DNA of 64,000 bases from Planotetraspora thailandica. Its GTDB lineage: Bacteria; Actinomycetota; Actinomycetes; Streptosporangiales; Streptosporangiaceae. Numbering within the stretch: the first letter of the stretch is position 1; the number at the start of each line of letters is the position of its first letter. The stretch lies in assembly GCF_016863335.1 (NCBI RefSeq), contig NZ_BOOR01000021.1, forward strand, positions 166,599 to 230,598. The letters run 5' to 3'. Positions 46,044-54,888 of the stretch are shown in pieces. A model generated the notes under the pieces. The model ran no database searches, was not told the origin of the DNA, and saw only the letters and a program-made list of their open reading frames with translations. The translations under genes and the position numbers were made by a program.

Positions 46044-46388
46044 ATGAGCGCGCAACCACACGAGTTCACCCCCGAAGGCCCCCTGCCGGAGAAGAACCTG
46101 TGCGCCATCCGCCGAGCGCTGGTCGTGCCGCAGGACCGAGATGGGTTCGACGCAGGTTTGGACGTCGTCTTGGCTGAGGTCCGCGCCAGTTTGGACCTCG
46201 GCCGGCTGAACGAGTTCATCCACACCTGGTGGCTGGTCGCGTGCGATTCGATCAAGGATCCGCAGGGCCGCAGAGATCTTTACGAGCGGGCTGCTCGTGT
46301 CCAGGATCTGAGCGATGCCGGCCAGTCGATCCCGCGAGGCGACAAGACGTGGCGCCAACTACTCGCTGATCGCGGGGTCGAGCGGTAG
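46044..46388 (+). CDS. DUF6247 family protein, likely antitoxin
   Basis: 114 aa. Conserved actinobacterial family: FDAGLDVVLAEVRASLDLGRLNEFIHTWWLVACDSIKDPQGRRDLYERA is its core. Followed immediately (GTG overlapping the stop region) by a RelE/ParE-like reading frame, so it most likely acts as the antitoxin of a type II pair; this is inferred from order and from similar pairs in actinomycetes. Confidence 0.75.
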   Translation: MSAQPHEFTPEGPLPEKNLCAIRRALVVPQDRDGFDAGLDVVLAEVRASLDLGRLNEFIHTWWLVACDSIKDPQGRRDLYERAARVQDLSDAGQSIPRGDKTWRQLLADRGVER

Positions 46389-46618
46389 GTGTACTCGATC
46401 GTTGAGCCCGATCCTGTTGCCCAAGAACAGATTGCGGCCCTCCCCGAGGATGCCCTGCGGTTCTGATCGAGTTGGAGCCGTGGGCCGGCGGACCGCAAGC
46501 GCCGAGTAAGCCCGATGGCAGCATGCGGGTCATGCCGTTCGGAGAACGTGGGCTCGTGACCTATCTGGTGCTGGAGCCTCAACGCGAGGTGTACATCGTC
46601 CGCGTGCAGTGGATCTAG
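46389..46618 (+). pseudogene. Frameshifted RelE/ParE-like toxin
   Basis: GTG 46389 gives VYSIVEPDPVAQEQIAALPEDAL, then a stop. A different frame resumes LIELEPWAGGP...KPDGSMRVMPFGERGLVTYLVLE and VYIVRVQWI before a TAG at 46616. Together these form the typical N-terminal helices and C-terminal strands of a RelE-family toxin, with a small deletion in the middle. Toxin therefore inactive while its antitoxin gene is intact. Confidence 0.75.
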
Positions 46619-47036
46619 CCTGATCTTGATACTGAGGCTGGGCTGGGTCACCGCCGCGTCGACGACATGTACTGAGTGTCACTGGCGACACTGACGCACT
46701 CCAACTGCATACGTCAGGCATGTCCCGGGCCAGGACAACACCTTGTCTGCTGAATTGTGCTTATAAAGATCAAGGCGGCGTCACGGCGCGCCGCCGCACA
46801 GCGGCCCGTCGCCCGCTCGCCGGCCGGGCATGCGGCGTGGGCGCCGGTCCCGGCCGACGGCAGCTCGGGCCATAGCCGCATCGCATGCGCACGCCACCCA
46901 GTGGGACGAAACCGACGCCCGCGCCGAGGGCGGGGACGGGTGAGATGTGGTCGGTCAGTGCGCCGTCACCGAGGACCATGTCCACCTGTTCCGACTCGTC
47001 CAGCAGAAGGCGCCAAGCCGCAAGATCGCGTCGCGC
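46619..47036. other. 418-bp stretch with no supportable gene
   Basis: Open frames here are short, lack ribosome binding sites and resemble nothing recognised. A minus-strand frame (46770-46985) begins with a plausible hydrophobic peptide (HISPVPALGAGVGFVPLGG) and may be a remnant of a membrane-protein gene. Confidence 0.5.
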
Positions 47037-47627
47037 TTACGTCAGATGTCTTGCCTTCCGGACGAGCATCCAGGGCAGTTGGCCGAACGGCTTGTAGGAG
47101 CTGAGCACGACGGTCACGATCAGCACGCCGCACGCACCCCCGGAGTCCTTGACCAGCGCGAACGGGTCAGCGAGAGCTCGACCGGCGAGCGCCGTGGCGG
47201 CAGCGTCTTCGAGGGTGGGCACAAGGACGAACAGGGCCAGGAGGGTGCCGCCGGCGGTGAGCAGGAACTTGAGGAGCACCCACCAGTGGCGCAGCACCCC
47301 CCACGGAGTGAGCAGGCCCAGCGCAAGGCCGGTGGTGAGTGAGAGCAGCGCCAGGGGGATGATGAGCGCCAGGCCCAGCAGGTGCGCCGCCGGATAGATG
47401 ATCACAGGGTCGGCTCCCTGCCACCCGGCGATGACGAGAGCGAGGATGGCGGAGTCGGCGCCCAGCAGCCCCACCGAACTGATCACATGCAAGGTGCGCA
47501 GGGCCTTGCGCCACGGCGGGGACAGCAGAGTCCCGGGCCGCCCGCGGAGCTGCCGCGCTCCGACCGTCCCGCGCGCGTCAGGCGGCCTCGACCTGCCGTG
47601 GGATGCCTGCGCGCCTTGTCCCCTGTC
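47037..47627 (-). CDS. Multi-pass membrane protein, DUF2269-like
   Basis: 196 aa from GTG 47627, five bases after AGAGGGAG. A polar N-terminus of about 45 residues, then four helices: LHVISSVGLLGADSAILALV, HLLGLALIIPLALLSLTTGL, LLKFLLTAGGTLLALFVLV and CGVLIVTVVLSSYKPFG. No catalytic motif. Topology and RTLHV start resemble DUF2269-type proteins of unknown function; assignment is tentative. Confidence 0.65.
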   Translation of the reverse strand, partial: DRGQGAQASHGRSRPPDARGTVGARQLRGRPGTLLSPPWRKALRTLHVISSVGLLGADSAILALVIAGWQGADPVIIYPAAHLLGLALIIPLALLSLTTGLALGLLTPWGVLRHWWVLLKFLLTAGGTLLALFVLVPTLEDAAATALAGRALADPFALVKDSGGACGVLIVTVVLSSYKPFGQLPWMLVRKARHLT

Positions 47628-47722
47628 CACTGGAACTCCCTCTGAGTTGATTGCCAGATTCGCTGGGCCACACCCGGCCAACCGAACCGTCAGCCGGGCG
47701 TGCCGTGGGGGGAGGTGACGGT

Positions 47723-49303
47723 TCAGTTGCCGTTCCAGAAGGCGCAGTCATGCTCGGTGGCGAGGTCCACCGGCCGGATGCCGTCCGGCCCGGAAGCGAG
47801 CGAGAGCGTGGCGCCGCCACCGGAGCGATAGGCCGGCCAACGCGGCAGCCCGGGACCGTTGGGGTCGCCGGTCGCGGCGAAGCGCGTCCAGTAGGCGATC
47901 ACGCCGCGTGACAGCTCCTGCTTCGCAGGGGTGGTGGGCGGCGCGCCTAGGCCGTCCAGGAGGTAGGGCACGTCGGTGCCATGCGCGGCGCCGAGCGGGA
48001 GGCCGACGATCTGCTGTCCAGAGTCTTCGGCGAACTCGAATTCGTATACCGGCATATGGCGGGCCGCCGCCTCGGCGGCCGGAAGCTGGGAGCAGGCGCC
48101 GAGCTTACGGCCCCAGTCGCTCAGGACGGTGGCCAGCGCCAGGCTGGGCGTGGCGAAGCGGCCGAGCGGATAGCGATCGAGCACGGCTCTGGCGTCGTCG
48201 CCCATGAGGTCGACGAGGATCTGCGGGTACTGCTGCGCCGTTACGGGCAGACCCTGTGCGTCGAACTGCACGGCGACGAAGGGACGCATTTCATCATGGG
48301 TGCCGCCCTGGATCAGCGGCACCCGCGCGGTGCGCGCGCGGCGCAGCGCGTCAAGCGGCTGCAGCGGAAGCACGGGCGTGCCCGTGGTGAAGATCCAGGG
48401 CATGTCGCCGATGCGGGCGGTCGCGGTGAAGACCCGGTCGGAGCCAATGGGCAGCAGATCCATCACGGGCTTTGCCCGCAGGCAGGCCAGCACCTGCGTC
48501 GTACACCCGAGGTCGGAGGCGATCTTCGTGGCCCGTGCCCGGGCCTCCTTGAGGGTGACGAAATCGTTGCCGCAGGGACCGCTCTGCACGATCGCCTTCT
48601 GGAACAGCCCTCGTGAGCCCGGCGCTTCGAGATGGGCGCACACGCTGAAGCCGCCGGCCGACTCGCCGAAGATCGTGACGTTGGCGGGGTCACCGCCGAA
48701 GGCCGCGATGTTGCTCTTCACCCAGCGCAGCGCGGCCTGCTGGTCCGCAAGCGCGTAGTTGCCCGCGTACGGGTCGCGCAGGTCGGGATGGGCCAGATAG
48801 CCCAGAGCTCCCAGCCGGTAGTTGAGGGTCACCGTGATGACCTTCCCCTGCGTGGTCAGTCGGATCGGGTCGTAGTCGCTGCCCGCGCCCTGCACGAACC
48901 CTCCGCCGTGGATCCAGACCATGACGGGAAGCGGCCCGGAGGAGCGCGCAGCGGGCGTGGTGACGTTGAGGAAGAGGCAGTTCTCGTTACCGACCACCTT
49001 GGGTGGCTGGCCGGGGGTGCTGCCGTCGAGTTGGGGACAGGGGCTGCCGGGTTTGGTGGCGTCGCGCACCCCCGTCCACACCGGAGCGCGGCCCGGGGGT
49101 TGCCAGCGCCGCGCGCCGGTCGGCGGCGCAGCGTAGGGGATGCCGGAGAAGGTCCGGACGTCTGAGGTGACGACACCCCCCAGGATGCCCTCGGTGGTAT
49201 GCACGGTGGCCCTTTGGGGATCACCCGACGCCTGCGCATGCGTTGTCCCTGGCAGCAAGGCTACGGCGGCGGCCAAGATCAGCAATGGGAACCTTATTCG
49301 CAT
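47723..49303 (-). CDS. Secreted type-B carboxylesterase/lipase
   Basis: 526 aa. Signal peptide (FPLLILAAAVALLPGTTHAQA, about 1-25). Alpha/beta hydrolase of the cholinesterase/type-B class: ENCLFLNV, MVWIHGGGF oxyanion motif (about 128-136), nucleophile Ser in TIFGESAGGFSV (about 210-221), and His in GAAHGTDVPYL. Hydrolyses carboxylic esters outside the cell. Cys pairs typical of the family are present. Confidence 0.93.
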   Translation of the reverse strand: MRIRFPLLILAAAVALLPGTTHAQASGDPQRATVHTTEGILGGVVTSDVRTFSGIPYAAPPTGARRWQPPGRAPVWTGVRDATKPGSPCPQLDGSTPGQPPKVVGNENCLFLNVTTPAARSSGPLPVMVWIHGGGFVQGAGSDYDPIRLTTQGKVITVTLNYRLGALGYLAHPDLRDPYAGNYALADQQAALRWVKSNIAAFGGDPANVTIFGESAGGFSVCAHLEAPGSRGLFQKAIVQSGPCGNDFVTLKEARARATKIASDLGCTTQVLACLRAKPVMDLLPIGSDRVFTATARIGDMPWIFTTGTPVLPLQPLDALRRARTARVPLIQGGTHDEMRPFVAVQFDAQGLPVTAQQYPQILVDLMGDDARAVLDRYPLGRFATPSLALATVLSDWGRKLGACSQLPAAEAAARHMPVYEFEFAEDSGQQIVGLPLGAAHGTDVPYLLDGLGAPPTTPAKQELSRGVIAYWTRFAATGDPNGPGLPRWPAYRSGGGATLSLASGPDGIRPVDLATEHDCAFWNGN

Positions 49304-49630
49304 GGAGACAGCGTTTCGATCCTCCCGCTGTTTCGCGTCGTCTCACTGATGTCCCCGCGACTACACCCCCCGTCGTACGAGTCGGCCGGAGCGAACCGAC
49401 CCACTTCATCGTCGCGCCATTAGCGTGCCATTAGCCATGGTGACTAGAGGCCACCACGGTCGCTCATGACAGGTTGCAGTTTGCGTTGCAGTGCAGGGGG
49501 ATCCAGAGCCGTTCAGGATGGATCGCGCATACGCGCTGACCTGCATTGAACCGTCCGGAACAGTGCAAGATCGATCTTTTAATCCGCGGGGTTCGTAGGT
49601 TGATCTTCGGGTGGGCTCCCCGCGGGCAGG
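49304..49630. other. Gene-free stretch with arm-type motif copy 2
   Basis: Contains the exact 20-bp motif CATTAGCGTGCCATTAGCCA at 49418-49437 and, just after, a tandem GTTGCAGTTTGCGTTGCAGT at about 49474-49493. Together this resembles the arm region of an attachment site. No gene. Confidence 0.5.
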
Positions 49631-50017
49631 TCACTTCAGCCAGGAGCCAGGTGCCTCGACGATGAGATCCTCAGGCCGTGGAAGCGGGGAGGGTTCGTCC
49701 TCAACGGAGTAGACCTCAAGACACGAGAGATGGCCATCTTCGACGAATAGCAGGACGCCATCGCTGCGCCCATGGACATCGGCGGAGATCAGCACGCCGT
49801 TCTGCACCGGTGAAGCGAGTGCGCGAGGTCCTTTTCCCGCGCGTAGATCCACGGTCGCGCATCCACATCCGCATTGTCCGCTGACGACTGCCGAAGGAAC
49901 CTGAGCCCGAAGTGCGTCCGCGCCGGGGAAACCTTGCGCAAGGAGTGCCAGGATGACGGCTTGTTCCTCGGCTGACAGATGGCGCTCGCTACTCGACACG
50001 TCAGCAAGGTAGCGCAT
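49631..50017 (-). CDS. Conserved actinobacterial protein with CGCGC motif
   Basis: 128 aa from ATG 50017. Helical start HLSAEEQAVILALLAQGFPGADALRAQVPSAVV, the Cys cluster GQCGCGCATVDL (about 64-75; possible metal or redox site), then beta strands GVLLFVEDGHLSCLEVYSVEDE and the end PLPRPEDL. I have seen this pattern in actinomycete genomes as an unnamed family; function unknown. Confidence 0.65.
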   Translation of the reverse strand: MRYLADVSSSERHLSAEEQAVILALLAQGFPGADALRAQVPSAVVSGQCGCGCATVDLRAGKGPRALASPVQNGVLISADVHGRSDGVLLFVEDGHLSCLEVYSVEDEPSPLPRPEDLIVEAPGSWLK

Positions 50018-50342
50018 CAGGGATGCGGGATATAGGCGGGATGATCTTGTTTGTCTGCCTTGCGTCGATGGCTCGACGACCAGGTGACGGCACATGTGAT
50101 CAGCGGTAAGAACGACCCACTTCTAATCCGATGGCCCTCTGGGCAAGCTGAACCGCTGCCGTCTTGCGGCGGTGAATCGAGGCAGACGGACGATCAGCGG
50201 GGGAGGAATGCACCGTCGCGGATCGCGTCTTGAATACCGTGCCATTGCCGTGCCATTCGACGGCAAGCCGCGACTCCAGATAGTGATCCGAAGCGCTGGT
50301 GAGGTGGGCGAAGAGCATGATCACCGTGCCATTAGCGTGCCG
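50018..50342. other. Gene-free stretch before the second integrase remnant
   Basis: No supportable gene. GTGCCATT-type words recur (50239, 50250, 50326), ending in motif copy 3 at 50330-50346. Confidence 0.4.
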
Positions 50343-50790
50343 TTAGGTCGCGTCAAGCTGGTCAGTGGGGGAGGGGCCGGCTAGGTAGACCCGCAGGTCA
50401 GCGCCCCGTAAGTAGCGCTCTTGGCTCCGCCACGGGGCCAGCAACCCGTCCAGCAGGGGCACGGGAGACCGCCCGTCTCCCATGACTGCGCGCTTGCGAA
50501 GCGAGTTCTCCCACCGCTTTTGGAGGCAGTCGACGATCCGGCGGATCATCTCCTCCGAGGTGTGCGAGTACGTGCCCAATGATGCCCGGGAACTCGTGCC
50601 CGAGCCGCTCTTCCGACGCCACCTCGGGGATGTCGTCTTCCACCAGCCACGTCTTGTGCCCGTGCCTGAGGCCGTGCGGTACTAGCTCACGCAGGATCGG
50701 CAGCCACGAGGCGACGTGGTGCGTCTCGATGTCGTAGCGCCAGAAGCCGCGGCGGCGGGTCGGGGTGAAACTCCTCGCCGGGGACGGCCG
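50343..50790 (-). pseudogene. Second broken tyrosine integrase (AICE/plasmid type)
   Basis: Minus-strand frame 1 reads ILRELVPHGLRHGHKTWLVEDDIPEVASEERLGHEFPGI (His-x-x-Arg and GH blocks). A one-base shift then continues in frame 2 as GTYSHTSEEMIRRIVDCLQKRWENSLRKR...SPVPLLDGLLAP with the catalytic Tyr in TYSH, and a stop at 50343 inside motif copy 3. The N-terminal half is lost. The tail resembles integrases of actinomycete integrative plasmids, a different lineage from the remnant at 43 kb. Confidence 0.8.
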
Positions 50791-51027
50791 CGGGCCATGA
50801 CCGCATGGCGCGGCCAGGATCGGTACGGATTTTGGCGGTAGGGCTGAAGGAGCGGCCTTTTCCTCCCTGCTCACCGGCCGCGTCCAGCTCAGTGGTCGGC
50901 TGCATGACTCGCTCCTTCGATGACAAGTTGCGTAGAGACAGGCCGTCCCGCGGCCGGAACTCATCGGGGAATTGTCGGAGCGTGCGGTTAACGTAGCGGG
51001 CAGTCTGACGACCTGGGGGTACGCGCG

Positions 51028-51678
51028 ATGGCGACATTCGCCCTGATTCACGGTGGCGGCGGCTCCGCCTGGGACTGGCACCTGCTGGCGGCCGAGTTGC
51101 GCGGCCGAGGGCATGACGTGGTGGCCGTGGACCTGCCGATCGAGGACGAGTCCGCCGGGCTGCTCGACTATGCCGACGCCGTGGCCGAGGCCGTCGGCGA
51201 CCGCCGCGACCTGGTCGTGGTGGCGCACTCGTGGGGCGGCTTCGTCGGCCCGCTCGTCTGCGCCCGGGTGCCGGCCGAGCTGCTGGTGTTGGTGTCGGCC
51301 ATGATTCCGGCGCCGGGCGAGCCGCCGTCCGACTGGTGGGCCAACACGGGTTTCGAGGGCAAAGACATGAGCGATCCCGTCGCGCTGTTCCTGCACGACG
51401 TGCCCAGGGAGCTGGCGGAGGAGCTTCTGTCGAAGAGTCGGGACCACGCGGACAAGGCCTTCGCGGAGCCGTGGCCGCTGGACGCCTGGCCGGAGGTGCC
51501 GACCCGGTTCCTGCTATGCCGTGACGACCCGTTCTTCACGCCGGGCTTCATGCGCGGAGTCGTGCGCGACCGGCTGGGCATCACGCCCGACGAGATCGAC
51601 GGCGGGCACGCGCCCATGCTGGCCCGGCCCGGTGAGCTGGCCGACCGGCTGGAGGGGTACTTGGCGGGCAGGTCGTAG
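51028..51678 (+). CDS. Alpha/beta hydrolase
   Basis: 216 aa. FALIHGGGGSAWDWHLLAAELRGRGHDVVAVDLP at the N-terminus, nucleophile Ser in VVAHSWGGFVG (about 70-80), and His in DGGHAPMLARP (about 190-200). Resembles the small esterase group related to plant salicylate-binding proteins. Substrate unknown. Single gene flanked by remnants. Confidence 0.88.
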   Translation: MATFALIHGGGGSAWDWHLLAAELRGRGHDVVAVDLPIEDESAGLLDYADAVAEAVGDRRDLVVVAHSWGGFVGPLVCARVPAELLVLVSAMIPAPGEPPSDWWANTGFEGKDMSDPVALFLHDVPRELAEELLSKSRDHADKAFAEPWPLDAWPEVPTRFLLCRDDPFFTPGFMRGVVRDRLGITPDEIDGGHAPMLARPGELADRLEGYLAGRS

Positions 51679-51800
51679 ACGCGGCGCACGCTGCTGCCCA
51701 GCCGCTCACGTTCGCCCCGTACACGTGCAGCGACGCCCCTACCTCCGAGCTGGTGTTGTGCACCGTGTGGATGTCCCCGGGCGGCGCGAACTCCGGGGTT
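51665..51800 (-). pseudogene. Remnant of a cysteine dioxygenase-like cupin, C-terminal end
   Basis: Minus-strand frame 1 gives EFAPPGDIHTVHNTSSEVGASLHVYGANVSG; frame 2 then gives LGSSVRRVYDLPA. This is the usual C-terminal stretch of cysteine dioxygenase-type cupins (PGDIH and SLHVYG), with a frameshift and no N-terminal half. Overlaps the hydrolase 3' end by 14 bp. 51801-51984 holds nothing else. Confidence 0.6.
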
Positions 51801-51984
51801 GAGGAACCTGGGGACAGCCATTGGCACTATCCGCCAGCAACCAGGCCTGGCCGGACAGATCTCACATTCTGTCGGATGTACCTAACCAGGGGCCGATGCG
51901 CTGAGCTGTGGAAACGGCACTCCTTCAGCCCTACCGTCACAATCCTCCCCGGAGGCCGGCCCTGCGTGTGGGGTGGCCCCGGGG

Positions 51985-53190
51985 TCAGCCGGACGTGCGT
52001 GGGCGGATCGCGTCGCGCAGGAGGAGTGTGGTGATCACGCTGCTCACCCCGGTCAGGGCGATCGCGAGGCCGGCCGTGAGGAATTCCGCGAACACGCCGA
52101 AGACTAGGGGGCCGATCCCCTGGATGGTCATGGTGGTGGTGTTGAGCAGCGCGAAACCCTGTCCCTGGAGGTCGGACGGGACCGCCTCCAGGAAGCGTCG
52201 CTGCAGGCCGAGCAGATAGGCGGATCCCACGCCGGTGATCACGTACACCGCGGCGATCGCCGGATGTGGCAGGTCCAGAATGAGCGCGATCGGGGGCGTG
52301 CCCATGACCAGCAGCAACGGCAGGACGAGTTGTTCTCGGGTGGCAGGCGCGAACGCTCGCCCAACCACGACGTCGCCGATGAGCATGCCGACTGACGTGG
52401 CTGCCAATAGGAGGCCGGTCTCCGTTGGGCTGAACGCACGCTGCGCGGAATACGGGATGAGCAGGCTTCCTGCTGCGGCCAAGTACGCGGCGGGCAGGCA
52501 CTGGACCATGATCAGCTTGATGACCCCGGGGGCGGCGATGAGCGCGGCGTTACCTTGCAAGGTCTTACGCACGATCGACCCGCCCGCGCGGACCACCTCG
52601 GTGCGCGACAGGAACAGGCGGCTGATCACCGACGCGAGCAGGTGCGCCCCTGCGGTGACCAGCATCGTCCGCTCCACGCCCAGCCACGCGATCAGCGCCC
52701 CACCAGCAGCCATGCCCACCAACTGCGCCGCAACCGCGACGAGGTAGTTCAGTGAACGCCCAAGCACGTAAGTATCGCCGGTGAGGACCTCCGCCAGGAC
52801 TCGGCCCGCAGCCCCGGTGATGACCGGTGTCAGGCAGGCCACGGCCGCGACGAGGAGCAGGCTGACCGCGACCGGGAGGTGTCCGAACGCGAGCAGCAGC
52901 CCGACCGCGCACTGGAGTGCGTAGCCCGTGGTGATGAGGGTCCGCGGCGAGAACCGGTCCGCCATCGCGGCAAGAAACAGGCCGCCTGCGGCTTGGGGGA
53001 GGAAGCCGATCGTGAACGCCACCGCCGTCAACAACGGAGAGTTGGTCTGGCTGAACACCAGCACCGCCAGCGCGACCGACCGCAGCGTGTCCGACATAAC
53101 GCCAAGCAGCCGACCTGCGAATAGGGCGCGGAACTGTGTGACCGCGAAGACCTGGCCATAGGTGGCCTTCGTCGTGAACGTATCGGTCAT
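51985..53190 (-). CDS. MFS transporter
   Basis: 401 aa from ATG 53190. Twelve hydrophobic segments, with FAGRLLGVMSDTLRSVALAVLVF at the first helix and the loop AMADRFSPRTLITTGY between helices 2 and 3 (motif A-like). Similar to actinomycete drug-efflux-type MFS proteins. Substrate unknown. Flanked by IS debris upstream. Confidence 0.88.
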   Translation of the reverse strand: MTDTFTTKATYGQVFAVTQFRALFAGRLLGVMSDTLRSVALAVLVFSQTNSPLLTAVAFTIGFLPQAAGGLFLAAMADRFSPRTLITTGYALQCAVGLLLAFGHLPVAVSLLLVAAVACLTPVITGAAGRVLAEVLTGDTYVLGRSLNYLVAVAAQLVGMAAGGALIAWLGVERTMLVTAGAHLLASVISRLFLSRTEVVRAGGSIVRKTLQGNAALIAAPGVIKLIMVQCLPAAYLAAAGSLLIPYSAQRAFSPTETGLLLAATSVGMLIGDVVVGRAFAPATREQLVLPLLLVMGTPPIALILDLPHPAIAAVYVITGVGSAYLLGLQRRFLEAVPSDLQGQGFALLNTTTMTIQGIGPLVFGVFAEFLTAGLAIALTGVSSVITTLLLRDAIRPRTSG

Positions 53191-53231
53191 GGACTGGGAT
53201 GCTCCCGAAACTTTCTTGGGCCGAACCGCGT

Positions 53232-53440
53232 CTACCGGTTGATCGCGGTGATATGGGTTGGCAGGGCCCGCCACACCTCAGGTGTGTACAAGATGGCGTC
53301 CGCGATGTCGCGGCGAGGGTGTTTCTCAGGCCGGGCGCCGCGGTCCGGCGCGGGTAACAGCGGCTCGATCAGCGCCCACTGGGCATCGGTCAGGTCGGAG
53401 GGATAGCGGCGATCCGCGACACCACGCCATGATCACCCGA
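53232..53440 (-). pseudogene. IS5-family transposase fragment
   Basis: Minus-strand frame reads RRYPSDLTDAQWALIEPLLP and then KHPRRDIADAILY, the N-terminal domain of IS5-type transposases, and ends in TAG at 53232 after about 65 residues. The catalytic part is gone. The rest of 53441-53814 shows no gene. Confidence 0.75.
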
Positions 53441-53814
53441 CAGAAGCCCGGCACGACGACCAAGTGCCCAGATCGTTACTCGCCCTTCTCAAATACTCAC
53501 TAAGGACTGTCCCGTGAAGGTGCGCAGGCGCAGGGAGACGTCAAGCCGGGCTTGCGCCTCCGTCGTCGGCCTGCTGCCGCTTCGCGGTTGGGCCGACGGC
53601 ATACGGGGTGGACAAGACCTAGTCGTGCGACAGGTGATCGTCCTCGGGGCTTTCTGTGCGAATGACAGTGGACGAGGCTAGCGCCGCCTCAACTCGCAGA
53701 CCAGCACCAATTACGGCAAGTACCACGCTGGCCAACTTCGGCGGAGCTGTCGTCGAAGATCCCGAGTTCGGATAGTTACGCTAAATCCGCAAGCTGGGGG
53801 AGGAAGCGATCTGT

Positions 53815-54705
53815 ATGGGTGACGGGCTCGGGTTCGGACGGTCTGAGCAGGAGGACCCGCTCGGAGCCGAATGGGAGGGGCACCGGCCCGCGGTTTTCGG
53901 TGTGGCCTACCGGCTGCTGGGGAGTGTGGCCGATGCCGAGGATGTGACCCAGGACGTGTGGCTGCGGGCGGCCGGAGCGGATCTGCAGGACATCGGTGAT
54001 CTGCGGGCCTGGCTGGTGACGGTGGCCGCGCGACGGTCGTACGACATTCTCAAGAGTGCCCGTTTCCGCTGGGAGACCTATGTCGGACCGTGGCTGCCGG
54101 AGCCGCTGCTGACAGGGCCGGACGCGTCGCAGCCGGTACTCGTCGACGAGTCCGTCGGTTCGGCGATGCTGCTGATCATGGAAGAGCTGAGCCCGCCGGA
54201 GCGGGTGGCCTTCGTCCTGCACGATGTCTTCGGTCTTGAGTTCGGCCGGATCGCCGAAGTGCTGGACGTCTCCGTGCCGGGTGCCCGGCAGCTCGCCTCG
54301 CGGGCACGACGGCGGGTCACCAAAGCGAAGCAGTCCACGCCGCAGGCGTCGAAGGCGGAGCGTGAACGTGTCCTGATGGCCTTCCGCGCCGCCTACGAGG
54401 CCGGGGACCTGGCCGGCCTGGTCAGGCTCCTGCACCCGGACGCCGTCTACGTCACCGATGGCGGCGGCAAGGTCTCCGCGGCACGCAAGGTCATCCACGG
54501 CGGTGAGCGCGTCGCCGAGGTCATGGTGCGTGTGGGGCGCCAGTGGCACCCGGACCGCATCGACTTCGCCGAGGTCGGCGGCGAGCTCGCCCTCGTGTTC
54601 CACCGGGAAGGCCGGGTCTACTCCGTCGACACGGTCCAGATCGCAGACGGTCTGATCACCGCGTACCGCAGGGTCATCAATCCGGACAAACTCGTGCACA
54701 TCTGA
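53815..54705 (+). CDS. sigJ: ECF41-type (SigJ-like) sigma factor with SnoaL-like C-terminal domain
   Basis: 296 aa. Sigma region 2 (HRPAVFGVAYRLLGSVADAEDVTQDVWLR, about 23-51), region 4 (LSPPERVAFVLHDVFGLEFGRIAEVL with helix-turn-helix, about 126-170) and a C-terminal SnoaL-like domain (about 185-296). Hallmarks of the group are present: WLPEPLL between regions 2 and 4, DGGGK in the C-terminal domain and NPDKL at the end. Such factors lack an anti-sigma; the fused domain controls activity. The next two genes are likely targets. Confidence 0.92.
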   Translation: MGDGLGFGRSEQEDPLGAEWEGHRPAVFGVAYRLLGSVADAEDVTQDVWLRAAGADLQDIGDLRAWLVTVAARRSYDILKSARFRWETYVGPWLPEPLLTGPDASQPVLVDESVGSAMLLIMEELSPPERVAFVLHDVFGLEFGRIAEVLDVSVPGARQLASRARRRVTKAKQSTPQASKAERERVLMAFRAAYEAGDLAGLVRLLHPDAVYVTDGGGKVSAARKVIHGGERVAEVMVRVGRQWHPDRIDFAEVGGELALVFHREGRVYSVDTVQIADGLITAYRRVINPDKLVHI

Positions 54706-54888
54706 GCTGTCACACCCGGAGGGGCTACCTCGTCTCCCTGATGAGAACGCAAAACGGGCGACGAAGGAATACGCGAGAGCAGGTGAGATCGAACATGCAG
54801 AACGGCATAGATCCACCTGCAGCCGCTATGAGCCCTGCGCGCGAGCGGGCTGTGCGCTCGGGTCGCCCCTCCGTAGTAAGGACCTTGT

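Noticed and set aside
46757..47104. Plus-strand gene of 115 codons
   Set aside because: Arg/Ala-rich composition typical of a wrong frame, no ribosome binding site, and overlaps the 3' end of the minus-strand membrane-protein gene.
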